Shown: piece by piece, positions 24,770-33,567 of the stretch | Position numbering within the stretch: the stretch's first letter is position 1 | Layout: the number at the start of each line of letters is the position of its first letter | NCBI GenBank assembly: GCA_947627285.1 | Contig: CANQVL010000010.1 | Location: 1 to 63,492 of the forward strand | Direction: 5' to 3' | Source of the DNA: an uncultured Oscillospiraceae bacterium | Lineage (GTDB): Bacteria; Bacillota; Clostridia; Oscillospirales; Oscillospiraceae | DNA length: 63,492 nt | Made by a program: the position numbers and the translations under genes | Notes under the pieces: model-generated | Databases searched by the model: none | What the model was told of the DNA's origin: nothing | The model's input: only the letters and a program-made list of their open reading frames with translations

Positions 24770-25456
24770 TTATGGCGCCTTGGGGTATTCGTTGCATAGA
24801 AGGCGGTAGGGCGGCTCGTCCTCCTCGATTTCCGGGAAGCGTCCCATGGGCGGGTTGAAGCGGTTGTCCGTGTTGTCGTCGTTGCACTGGCTGACCTCGC
24901 CGAGCAGTACGTCTCCCGTTCCGGGCTCCACGGAGAAGTCGTGGTACATCCCCTGGGTGACCCAAAGGCTCTCGCCGGGCTTCAGACAAACCTGAGTGCC
25001 GGCGGGGACCGTCATTTTCAGGCCGTCCCTGTGTATTTCAACGTCGGATGTGTAGTCGATGGACTCGTCTGGCAGGGAATTGTACACGCGTATAAGGCAG
25101 TTCCCGCCGCCGCGGTTGATTATGTCCTCGGTTTTGAACCAGTGGAAATGGTTTGCCGCGCGCTGGCCCTCCTTCAAAAAGAGAAGCTTTTCGGCGTATA
25201 CCTTGGTGTATTTTTCGGGATTCGTCCGACAGCCGTTGCGTATGGTGATGAGGGAGAAGCCAAACCTGTCAAAGTCCCCCATGCCGAAATCCGTGATGTC
25301 CCAGCCCAGCATACAGTCGCGGATCTCGTCATATTCGTGGCCCAGGCTCTGCCACTTCTCGGGCGTGAAGTGGCAGAAGGGAGGCAGATAACAGCGGTAT
25401 TTCTCGCACATCGCCTCCAGATCCCTGAGTGCCCGGTTGATTTGAGAGCGTTTCAT
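24770..25456 (-). CDS. D-lyxose/D-mannose isomerase family protein
   Basis: 228 residues, cupin fold of the D-lyxose ketol-isomerase family. Metal ligands are visible in ANHFHWFKTEDIINRGGG (two His and a Glu) and in GMYHDFSVEPG. The family interconverts D-lyxose/D-xylulose and D-mannose/D-fructose. Its ATG overlaps the aldolase stop (ATGA). With the PfkB kinase and class II aldolase of the same operon it makes a route from mannose through fructose to triose phosphates. The exact sugar is inferred. Confidence 0.87.
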   Translation of the reverse strand: MKRSQINRALRDLEAMCEKYRCYLPPFCHFTPEKWQSLGHEYDEIRDCMLGWDITDFGMGDFDRFGFSLITIRNGCRTNPEKYTKVYAEKLLFLKEGQRAANHFHWFKTEDIINRGGGNCLIRVYNSLPDESIDYTSDVEIHRDGLKMTVPAGTQVCLKPGESLWVTQGMYHDFSVEPGTGDVLLGEVSQCNDDNTDNRFNPPMGRFPEIEEDEPPYRLLCNEYPKAP

Positions 25457-26292
25457 ACATTTCCTCCTTTTCCGGCAGAGCCGAACAGATGTATTTTTTT
25501 CATGACCGCCTTTTTGATCTCCTCCACGCGCGTTTTGCGGATCTCCAGGTAATCAAGCCCGCTTTCCGACCCCCGCTTCATCGCGCGGGCTCCGGCGAGG
25601 CACAGATCGGTGAAGATGTTGACCTTGGCAATACCGTCCCGCACCACGTTGCGGAAGTCGCTGTCGGACAGCCCGGAGCCGCCGTGGAGCACAAGCGGCG
25701 TGTCAAGAGCGGCGCGAATGGATCTGAGCCTTTCAAGGTCCAGGCGCGGAGCGGATCTGTAGACCCCGTGTGCCGTTCCAATCGCGACAGCCAGGGCGTC
25801 AACTCCCGTGGCGCGGGCAAATCCCACCGCCTCCTCCGGGGTGGTATACCGGTCCGCCGCGTCAACCGAGGCGGCCTCGCCCACGTGGCCTATCTCCCCC
25901 TCCACCGTGGCGCCCATGGCGTGGGCTATCCTTACTATCTCGGCTGTTTGCGAAAGATTATTCTCCGCCGCGCCCGCCGAGGCGTCAAACATGACGCTGG
26001 TGAAGCCCAGACTCAGCGCCTCCATGCACCGCTCAAAGGTGAGGCCGTGGTCAAAGTGGACCACCACCGGAACAGATGCCCGCCTCGCCGCGGCGATCAA
26101 CGCCGGAGCGATCAGCTTCAGCTCCCCGTAGGGAAGCAGGACCTCGGCGGTGCCGATTATAACGGGTGAGCGCAGCTCCTCGGCGGCGGATATGACGCCC
26201 TCCAGCATATCGGTGTCAATGGTGTTGAACAGTCCCACCGCGTAGTGACCTCTCTGCGCTCCGGGGAGAACGTCATTTAATGTTGCCAGCAT
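25453..26292 (-). CDS. class II (ketose-bisphosphate) aldolase
   Basis: 279 residues of the FbaA/KbaY/GatY type. Zinc ligand and active-site region VVVHFDHGLTFERCMEAL, SVMFDASAGAAENN, VEGEIGHVGE, AIGTAHGVY and LHGGSGLSD, then KVNIFTD for phosphate binding. It cleaves a ketose (bis)phosphate into dihydroxyacetone phosphate and an aldehyde. AAGGAGG precedes the start, and the gene is 18 bases after the kinase fusion. It is probably the last step of the sugar route in this operon. Confidence 0.88.
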   Translation of the reverse strand: MLATLNDVLPGAQRGHYAVGLFNTIDTDMLEGVISAAEELRSPVIIGTAEVLLPYGELKLIAPALIAAARRASVPVVVHFDHGLTFERCMEALSLGFTSVMFDASAGAAENNLSQTAEIVRIAHAMGATVEGEIGHVGEAASVDAADRYTTPEEAVGFARATGVDALAVAIGTAHGVYRSAPRLDLERLRSIRAALDTPLVLHGGSGLSDSDFRNVVRDGIAKVNIFTDLCLAGARAMKRGSESGLDYLEIRKTRVEEIKKAVMKKIHLFGSAGKGGNV

Positions 26293-26310
26293 AAGCTTTT
26301 TCCTCCTTTT

Positions 26311-27528
26311 TTATTTTGGGACCGCCATACGGCGGCAGTTTTGCGCCATGGCAAAAATATCGTCCTTTCCGCGCATCCCGTCCACGGCGTTTTCGGAGAA
26401 AAGACTGCACGCCGCCGAGGCGGAGGCAAACTCAAGTATCTGCCGGTCGGACATCTTGTTATAAATGCCGAACAGACAGCCCGCGCAAAACGCGTCCCCG
26501 GCGCCCACGCTGCCCTTTATACGGCTGCTGGGGATGCGAAGGGAGGGGACGACCGTAAATCCCGAGTCCCGGCTCAGGCACATTCCCGCCTCCTTGCTGT
26601 GGACGATGACCTTTTCCTCCACGCCCGCCTCCAGCATACGCTCCATGGAAAGACGAATGGCGGAAAGATCCAGCGAGCCGTCGGGTCTGCGGGGCTGAAG
26701 CTTCCATGTCCCACAGCACTCGATCTCGTTGACTATCACATAGTTGCAGTATTTCAGCGCCGGTATCACCTTGTCGGAGTAGTCCGCGGTGCTGTCGCTG
26801 ACCATGTCTATCGAGGTCTTTATCCCCTGACTCTGTACGTCGTGGAGGAACCGGGCCATAACGGTCCCGTATTCCGGGTCCGGCGCGTCAAAGTGATCCA
26901 GCAGAAGTATATAGCCGGTGTGGAGAATGGCGCAGCCAAGGCCCGGAATGTCCACCTGGGAGGGGGAAAACTCCGCGTTTGCGCCTCGCGCGTGGAAAAA
27001 TGTCCTTTCGCCGGTGGGCATGCTCATCACGTCGCTGAAGCTTGTGGGCGCGGAAGCCGAGACAACTATGCGCCCGGTGTCGATGTTGCGGCGGCGGAGC
27101 TGGGAGATGACATATCTGCCGTATTCGTCGTCGCCCACACAGCCCACGGCGGAGATGGGGATTGTCCTGTCGATCTTCGCCAGATCAATGGCGGTGTTGG
27201 GGACGCACCCTCCTACGGAGCGGGAGACGGTGCTGATCTTCGCCAGCATCCCCACCTTCGGGTAGCTGTCAATGGTCTTTACGATGTCGGTGAGGATGTT
27301 ACCCGCGATGGTTATGCCCCTTCTCTCGCCGGTGAAGAGATAGTCCACGGAGACTCCGAAGCACTCGGCGATTTTCGGCAAAAGTGTGATCTCCGGATAG
27401 CCAAGACCCGTCTCCCACTTGCTTATGGCCTTGTCGCTGACGTTGAGGACCCTGGCGAGCTGCGTCTGGGTCATGCCGCTTTTCTTGCGAAGACCGGATA
27501 TGACGGCTCCGAACGCTTTTTGGTTCAT
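26311..27528 (-). CDS. XRE-type DNA-binding domain fused to a PfkB-family sugar kinase
   Basis: 405 residues. Residues about 7-70 are an XRE helix-turn-helix (TQTQLARVLNVSDKAISKWETGLGYPEITLLPKIAECFGVSVDYL). Residues about 74-400 are a ribokinase/PfkB kinase: VGGCVPNTAIDLAKI, GCVGDDEYGRY, VNEIE and the catalytic anion hole GSVGAGDAFCAGCL. Catalytic residues are intact, so it may phosphorylate a ketose and also bind DNA, making it a possible metabolite-sensing autoregulator. It is first in the operon, behind a near-consensus promoter. Confidence 0.88.
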   Translation of the reverse strand: MNQKAFGAVISGLRKKSGMTQTQLARVLNVSDKAISKWETGLGYPEITLLPKIAECFGVSVDYLFTGERRGITIAGNILTDIVKTIDSYPKVGMLAKISTVSRSVGGCVPNTAIDLAKIDRTIPISAVGCVGDDEYGRYVISQLRRRNIDTGRIVVSASAPTSFSDVMSMPTGERTFFHARGANAEFSPSQVDIPGLGCAILHTGYILLLDHFDAPDPEYGTVMARFLHDVQSQGIKTSIDMVSDSTADYSDKVIPALKYCNYVIVNEIECCGTWKLQPRRPDGSLDLSAIRLSMERMLEAGVEEKVIVHSKEAGMCLSRDSGFTVVPSLRIPSSRIKGSVGAGDAFCAGCLFGIYNKMSDRQILEFASASAACSLFSENAVDGMRGKDDIFAMAQNCRRMAVPK

Positions 27529-27552
27529 ATGTTTCGCCTCCGTTTTTTTCCT

Positions 27553-27581
27553 ATTATAACGGGAGAAAAACCTGTTGTAAA
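27553..27581 (-). promoter_or_regulatory. strong promoter of the kinase/aldolase/isomerase operon
   Basis: Minus strand TTTACA, 17-nt spacer, TATAAT, about 25 bases before the start codon. A short dyad for the XRE domain could lie in the spacer, but I see none that is convincing. Confidence 0.8.
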
Positions 27582-27657
27582 CCTACGGGTCAGATATTCT
27601 AAAAGGACAGATAAAGTAAAAAACTACACGAATAGTAGAGAGAAATCCACAAAAGGC

Positions 27658-28467
27658 TCACTTTGACGCCGCTTTTTTGCTTCGGTATTCCGAGGGCGTC
27701 ATGCCGGTCACCCGCTTGAACATTTTTATAAACTGCGACGGCGTGTTGTAGCCGCACTCGTAGCAAATCTCCAGAACCGACGCCGTCTGCTCCTCCAGCA
27801 TACGCGAGGCGCGACCCACGCGGGCCTGGGTGAGCCAGGCGGTATATGTCTTGCCCGTCTCCTTGTGGAATAGGTCGGACAGATACGGAGCCGTCACGCC
27901 GCACTGGTCGGCAAGGCGTGTCAGGGTGATCCCGGACGGTATCTGGCTTATGGCTATTGTCATCGCCTTGCTAATAAGGGAGCTTACGCGCGTATCACTG
28001 CCCGCCATACTGCCGTATTCCAGGACGTCGGCGAGCAGGGTGTTGAAAAGGTGATATACGCGAAAGCTTTTGAGCTTATCGTTCCCGATGTAGCAGTCCC
28101 ACAGGTCCTCAATGGTGCGTATGGTCTTTTCCGAGGGGTCGTAGAGTATCCTCGCCGAAAATCCCAGCATCTTTAAAAGCTCGTCGTCAGCGAGACTGCC
28201 GGCAAAGGAGATGATGGTGGAGCGCGAGCCGTCGTGGTTGTGGGTGTCGATCCGGTGAAAGTCCTGCGGAGTCAAAAGAAAGAGACAGCTGTCGATTATC
28301 CTGTACTCGCTCCCGTTTAAAAGGCACACGCCGTCGCAGTCCTTGTAGTAAATTATCTCATAGTAATCGTGGCTGTGGATGAAATAGCTGGTGTCGCCGC
28401 TCTTCCGCTCCATGCGCAGCTTTTCACCCTGCAAAAAATCCTTCTCAAATTTATACAATCCCGCCAT
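27658..28467 (-). CDS. AraC-family transcriptional regulator
   Basis: 269 residues from the ATG at 28467 (AAAAGGAG upstream). N-terminal cupin-type sensor (FIHSHDYYEIIYYKDCDGVCLLNGSEYRIIDSC). C-terminal double HTH at about 165-265 (GITLTRLADQCGVTAPYLSDLFHKETGKTYTAWLTQAR, then VLEICYECGYNTPSQFIKMFKRVTGMTPSEYR). It is divergent from the GH42 operon, and is the natural candidate to control both the plus-strand glycan operon and the minus-strand one. Confidence 0.92.
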   Translation of the reverse strand: MAGLYKFEKDFLQGEKLRMERKSGDTSYFIHSHDYYEIIYYKDCDGVCLLNGSEYRIIDSCLFLLTPQDFHRIDTHNHDGSRSTIISFAGSLADDELLKMLGFSARILYDPSEKTIRTIEDLWDCYIGNDKLKSFRVYHLFNTLLADVLEYGSMAGSDTRVSSLISKAMTIAISQIPSGITLTRLADQCGVTAPYLSDLFHKETGKTYTAWLTQARVGRASRMLEEQTASVLEICYECGYNTPSQFIKMFKRVTGMTPSEYRSKKAASK

Positions 28468-28497
28468 ATTGTTACTCCTTTTCGGTAATTTGCTAAC

Positions 28498-28526
28498 AGT
28501 ATATCTCAAAATATTAAAAAAGGCAA
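28498..28526 (-). promoter_or_regulatory. promoter of the AraC-type regulator
   Basis: Minus strand TTGCCT, 17-nt spacer, TATACT, about 31 bases before the ATG. Confidence 0.75.
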
Positions 28527-28678
28527 TATACATACAAAAAAGTAAACGAAAAAACTTCCAAAACGGTGTATATTTTTGTTAAAACCAATAAAAGCATAAT
28601 TGCGCCCTTTGGCGCGTCTGCTGAGGAAGGGCGGGCTGCGATATTAATTCGACATTTCATTATGGCACCGTACTCAAG

Positions 28679-30715
28679 GTGACGAGAGAGGATACCTTGG
28701 CTGAGCTTGACCGCCAGCTTGAACAAATCGCCCGGTGCGGAATGAACACGGTGGTCATCTGGCCCGCCGCGTTCTGGTGGGAGGAGCCGTCAGATGAGTA
28801 CCCCTTCCGCACGGGGAAGGAGATACTGCGCATGGCGCGGGAGCACGGACTGAAAATAATCATGGAGCTGGCTGGGCAGTCGACGTGCTTTGAATACGCT
28901 CCGGATTTTCGCATGAAGCCGGAATACTACGCGGTGGACGCCCACGGTCACAGGGAATTCGGACAGCCGAGCTTTGGCTTCCTCAATTATTTCCACCCCG
29001 AGGTCAAGAGCATGGTCTGCGACCATTTTACCAGGGTCGCCCTTGCGTATAAGGACTTCCCCGCGCTGCTGGGGTACGATATTTTCAACGAGACGATGTA
29101 CCGCTCCTTCGACCCGTATACGCTGTCGGAGTTCCGCCTCTGGCTGAGGGAGAAGTACGGCACCCTCCGGCGGCTCAACGAGGTCTGGGAGCGCACATAC
29201 GGCGACTGGGAGCAGGTGGGGCCCGAGATCTGGAACTGGATGAGCATCATGCCCGCGGCGGATTTCAACGCCTTCCGAAGGGACAGCATCGCCAGGTTCC
29301 TTGTGACATGGCGGGACGCCGTTCGGAGCGTGGACCCGGACCACCTGATTCTTGCCGACAATATCCATTCAATGGCGTCCCCGGTCTGCCAATACGACCG
29401 CCCGCAGGACGATTACGGGCTGAAGAGCGTGTGCGACGAGATCGGAATGTCATTCTATCCCAAGCAGAACAACGGCTCAATGGAGCAGGCTCTGCGCTGG
29501 GAGGTATTCGACGCGTTTTATGCCGCGTCCGGCAGGGAGGGCTTTTGGATCTCGGAGATGCAGACGCATATCCAGGCTCTTTTCAACGCCGCCACGTCCG
29601 TCCGTCCCGACGAGCTGCGGACCTGGTGCCTTGAGGGGTACGCGGCGGGGGCGAAATCCCTGATATATTGGATGTGGCGCCCGTTTACAAGCGGCGCGCA
29701 GGTGCTGGGGCGCGGCATTGTTGATGTGCGCGGCGAGCCCACGGAGCGTTATTATCTGGCGTCGGAGCTTTCGGAGCTGTTCCTGCCGCTGGGACCGCTC
29801 AAGCCCGTCCGCTCCCGCGTTGGGATACTCTTTGACCCCATTTGCGACGATTTTCAGCGCCTGTTCTCCAGAAATTACGGCCTTGACGACGCCATATATC
29901 TTCAATCCCTGTTCGGCGCGTACAAGGCGATGCTCCAGGGCGGAGTGCGCTGTGATATTATCCGCACAGAGGAGCTTTCTCATTACCGCGCGGTGATACT
30001 TTCCAACCACCTTGTGGTGGACCGCAAAACGGCCCGCGCCCTTCGCAGGTTCGCCGAGGGCGGCGGTGTGATAATCGCGGACGGGCGTTTCGGTATGCTG
30101 GACGAGTTCGCCACCGCCAACAAAGCCCTTCCGGGCGGTGAGTTCAACGAATGTGTCGGCGCGGAATTTACGGACTTTGACAACGAGCGGACGGATTTTA
30201 CATATCACGGCGTCTCCCTCAGCGGGTGCTTCGGACGCCAGCTCGTCCGTCCCACGGCTGGGCGCGTTGCGGCGTCGTTTTCCGACGGGCGCCCCGCCGT
30301 TATTGAGAACAAGGTGGGGAGCGGGCTCGTCATCACCGTCCAAACGGCGGTCTTTTACGGATGCGCCACTGGCGACTCCTCCTCCGCCGCCGCCCTTTCC
30401 GCCAGCCTTGCGGACGCCTTCGGACTGCGCCGGGTGGAAAGCCGCCTGCCGCTCAGGTTCCGTATCAGCGAAAGCGATGACCGGTACGTGCTTTTCGCCT
30501 TCAACGATTCTGACGGGGAACAGCGGGGAGAGGTCACCGTTTTGCTGGACGAGGGCAGGAAGAGCCTCCGTGTCTGCGTACCTCCTCATGACGCCGCGGC
30601 TATTCAAATCGAAAAGCAGGTGTTTGTAAATGACAGGACCGATATTGCAATTGCCCTCATTCGTGAAAAGGACATACAGGGGCGGCGCTTTGCTTCGCAG
30701 GTTTCTGGGGATTGA
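28679..30715 (+). CDS. GH42 beta-galactosidase-like glycosidase (start uncertain)
   Basis: 678 residues from GTG 28679. Domain A is a TIM barrel (CGMNTVVIWPAAFWWEE, DIFNETMYRSFD with the acid/base Glu, GFWISEMQTH with the nucleophile Glu), then a trimerisation domain (YRAVILSNHLVVDRKTARALRRFAEGGGVIIADG) and a C-terminal beta domain, as in GH42. The GTG has no ribosome binding site. The frame stays open upstream to 28625 and reads NSTFHYGTVLK, which looks like genuine protein. An ATT at 28643, 12 bases after AGGAAGG, is the likely true start. It has no signal peptide. Its end overlaps the next gene by 86 bases. Confidence 0.85.
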   Translation: MTREDTLAELDRQLEQIARCGMNTVVIWPAAFWWEEPSDEYPFRTGKEILRMAREHGLKIIMELAGQSTCFEYAPDFRMKPEYYAVDAHGHREFGQPSFGFLNYFHPEVKSMVCDHFTRVALAYKDFPALLGYDIFNETMYRSFDPYTLSEFRLWLREKYGTLRRLNEVWERTYGDWEQVGPEIWNWMSIMPAADFNAFRRDSIARFLVTWRDAVRSVDPDHLILADNIHSMASPVCQYDRPQDDYGLKSVCDEIGMSFYPKQNNGSMEQALRWEVFDAFYAASGREGFWISEMQTHIQALFNAATSVRPDELRTWCLEGYAAGAKSLIYWMWRPFTSGAQVLGRGIVDVRGEPTERYYLASELSELFLPLGPLKPVRSRVGILFDPICDDFQRLFSRNYGLDDAIYLQSLFGAYKAMLQGGVRCDIIRTEELSHYRAVILSNHLVVDRKTARALRRFAEGGGVIIADGRFGMLDEFATANKALPGGEFNECVGAEFTDFDNERTDFTYHGVSLSGCFGRQLVRPTAGRVAASFSDGRPAVIENKVGSGLVITVQTAVFYGCATGDSSSAAALSASLADAFGLRRVESRLPLRFRISESDDRYVLFAFNDSDGEQRGEVTVLLDEGRKSLRVCVPPHDAAAIQIEKQVFVNDRTDIAIALIREKDIQGRRFASQVSGD

Positions 30716-31658
30716 GGGCGAGGGCGACAGCTTCTACCCGGAGGATTGGATAAGCTCCTTCATTGAGGCAAAAAACAGGGAATACGTCCCCGGAGAGGGC
30801 ATCACCCGCGTCATGACCGAGGCGGGGAGCGTGCCGATAACCGACGCGGTAACGCCCTCCATGCTTGGTGCGGGACGTGACCGGAGCGGGGTGCTGATAA
30901 AGCTTTTGGACGCGGGGGAGCGCCTGGGGATACAGGTCCACCCCGACAGGGCCTTTGCCGGGCGGGTTTTTGGCGCGCCCTACGGGAAAACCGAGTGCTG
31001 GCATATCCTGGGCGTCCGTCCTGGGACTGAGGCGGCGGTGTATATTGGCTTTCGGGAATATGTCACCCCGGAGCTCTGGCGAGACCTCTTTGAACGCCAG
31101 GATATTGACGGTATGCTCTCCGCCCTGCACAGATTTGAGGTCCGTCCCGGCGACACCGTACTTGTGACGGGCGGTACGCCCCACGCCATCGGGGAGGGGT
31201 GCTTCCTCATGGAGATACAGGAGCCCACCGATTACACCATGCGGGTGGAGCGGGTAAGCCCGGCGGGGGAGACGATGACTCCAATGCAGCTCCACTACGG
31301 CGCGGGAGAAAAGGCGCTTTTGGAGTGCTTTTCATATATCCCACGCAGCCGTGAGGAGACGAAAAGCCGCGTGTTCCTTACCCCCAAACGCGACGCGAGG
31401 GAAAAGGACCTTATCCATCTTGTGACCTACGGCGATACGCCCTGCTTCCGGCTCGATAAGCTGGAGAACGCGTCCCTCACCCTGGACTCGGAAACGTTCG
31501 TGACCGCGGTGGTGACGGAGGAGGGCGGCGCCATGGAGTGCGGCGGGAGCACCGTGCCGCTCCACCGGGGAGACGCCTATTTCATACCCGCCGGAACAAG
31601 GACCGCTTTTCACCGGGCGACGGCGCTGCTGTGCTATCCGCCCGAGCGCCCCATTTAA
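30630..31658 (+). CDS. manA: class I mannose-6-phosphate isomerase
   Basis: 342 residues, cupin-type zinc isomerase. Zinc ligands are in IQVHPD (Gln, His), GKTECWH (Glu) and GGTPHAIGEG (His). It interconverts mannose-6-P and fructose-6-P, feeding mannose released by the locus into glycolysis. The start lies inside the GH42 frame, but its N-terminus (LQLPSFVKRTYRGGALLRRF) fits the family, so the overlap is genuine. DUF2264 follows after 13 bases with AAGGAGG. Confidence 0.88.
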   Translation: MTGPILQLPSFVKRTYRGGALLRRFLGIEGEGDSFYPEDWISSFIEAKNREYVPGEGITRVMTEAGSVPITDAVTPSMLGAGRDRSGVLIKLLDAGERLGIQVHPDRAFAGRVFGAPYGKTECWHILGVRPGTEAAVYIGFREYVTPELWRDLFERQDIDGMLSALHRFEVRPGDTVLVTGGTPHAIGEGCFLMEIQEPTDYTMRVERVSPAGETMTPMQLHYGAGEKALLECFSYIPRSREETKSRVFLTPKRDAREKDLIHLVTYGDTPCFRLDKLENASLTLDSETFVTAVVTEEGGAMECGGSTVPLHRGDAYFIPAGTRTAFHRATALLCYPPERPI

Positions 31659-31671
31659 GGAGGAACGAGGC

Positions 31672-33555
31672 ATGCTTCAAACAAGAGGCGAGCTTTACGG
31701 GAAGGCAAGAGAGATGTACAGGACCCTGCTCACGCGCACTGCCCGCAGGTATGATTACGAGATACCCTATGTGGTGAGCGACAGCGTAGGCTATTCCTGC
31801 ACCAGGATCGAGGAGCTTTTCCGGCCCATGTGGGGGATAGCGCCGTTTTTGCGGACGGGCGATCTTCAAATATCCGATAAAAACGGACCCTGCGGCGCGG
31901 ACGCGTTTCTGCGGCGCATAATGCTTGAGGGGACCGCCCCCGACTCCCCGCGCAGATTTGACAGGGACGTAACCGATTTTAACCGCGTTGAATTCGCGAA
32001 TCAGTCGATCACGGAGATCGCGGCGTGGCTTGTGGCGGCGTATTTTGCCCCCAACGCGCTGTGGGAGCCGCTCTCCGACGCCGAGCGCCGCCGGATCGCC
32101 GACTGGGTGCTCAAATGGGCGGGTACGGCCCTGCGAAACTCCTGGCCCAACAACCACTACTGGTATCCCATATACTGCCTTTAGGTCCTCCGCCGCTTCG
32201 GGTATTCGGACGACAGCCTGAATGAGGAGCGCAAGCGCGGGCTTGAATTCCTGGAGACCTTTTATATCGACAACGGCTGGTACAGCGACGGCCCCTTTGG
32301 GCGCTTCGATTACTATGAGGCGTGGGCGCATCACACCTACCCGCTTTTGTGGATACTGCTGGCTGACCCCGAGGACCCGGAATATGAGGACCGGCGCGCC
32401 GGATACAGGGAGAGAAGCGCGGCATTTCTTAAATTTTTCCTTCATTACTTTGACAGCGACGGCGGAATGGCGGCATACGGACGGTCCATCGGCTACCGCT
32501 TCGCGGCGGTCGCTCCCTTTGGGCTGGCGGCGCTGACGGGCTGCGATATCTCCCTCGGCGCTGCAAAGAATGTGATACTGAAAAACATCAGCTACTTTTT
32601 TGAGCGGAGCATCCCCACTGACGACGGCGTTTTTCCCGTGGGCTACCTGTACTTATCGCCGGGATTCGGAGAGAGCTACGCCTCCGATGGCGCGGTGAGC
32701 TGCTATACCGAGGGCTTCATGTGCCTGCTGGCGGGGGAGGAGCACCCACTGTGGCAGGCGGAGCCCGAGCCGCTTCCCGTGGAAAAAGAGAGCTATCTGC
32801 TGGAAAGCCCCCTGCCGGGTATGGAGATACTTCTGGAGGGCGACGGGAATGTTAACGGCGTGACGCTTTATAACAACTCCATCCACTACTACCAGGACGA
32901 CTTTTTCGGCTACCGCTTTAACGATATGGCTGGGGCGTATTCCAAGTTCGCCTATAATTCCCGCTCCGGCTTTGGACTTTCCACCGCCGACAACGTATCA
33001 AGCGACAGCATGATCTCGCTGATTACGCCCGACGGCGCCATGATCTCCCACAGGCGACGCATTTTAAATAGCCGCACCTACAGCGGCGTGCTCGCCTCCG
33101 CGCATATCCCGTTTTCCAATGACCCCGAAAGCCTCATTGAAAGCTGGACAGTCCCCGTCGGCGGAGGATTCCACCTCCGGGTCCACCGGGTCACCCTCTC
33201 CCAGCCGTATATCGTCAGGGAGGGCGGCTTCTCCGTCGGGGTAAGGGACGATTTCTACACGGCGGAGAACGGCACAGTCTCCTGGCGTGGCACACGAAGC
33301 TCCGTCCGCCTTTCCGGGGATGTCAAGGCAAGGCTCACGGTGGAGCGCATCCAGCCGGGGATGCACCTTCTCCAGCCCCAGGCGATGTATCCCGCCTGGC
33401 AGACGGACGTGCTTGCCCCGGGCGTATATACCTTTTTGACGACTGTCTATTTTTCCACCGACGGCAAGCTCCCGCCGCCGCCCGAAGTAAACCTGAAGAA
33501 CGGAGCTTTGAGGATATTCTACCGTGGGAATTTGAGAGAGATCCAACTATTTTAA
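31672..33555 (+). pseudogene. DUF2264 family protein interrupted by an in-frame amber codon
   Basis: One continuous frame of 627 codons broken only by TAG at 32182-32184 (codon 171). Before it: ALRNSWPNNHYWYPIYCL; after it: VLRRFGYSDDSLNEERKRG and then GWYSDGPFGRFDYYEAWAHHTYPLLWI. Both halves belong to the same DUF2264 domain (alpha-helical barrel, glycan-associated, perhaps lyase-like), followed by a beta-rich C-terminal part. TAG would arise from CAG by one transition. TAG ends other genes here (48894, 56972), so recoding is unlikely. Recent nonsense mutation, strain variant or sequencing error. Confidence 0.85.
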
Positions 33556-33567
33556 GGAGGAATGATC

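Noticed and set aside
26341-27666. Plus-strand open frame of 441 codons over the XRE-PfkB gene
   Set aside because: Antisense shadow of a clear fusion protein.
28643-28715. Frameshift at the GH42 start
   Set aside because: The upstream sequence is in the same frame as the gene, so only the initiation codon is in question.
32182-32184. Amber codon as a recoded amino acid (pyrrolysine or genetic code 15)
   Set aside because: TAG ends the permease gene at 48894 and the recombinase at 56972, so it works as a stop in this genome.
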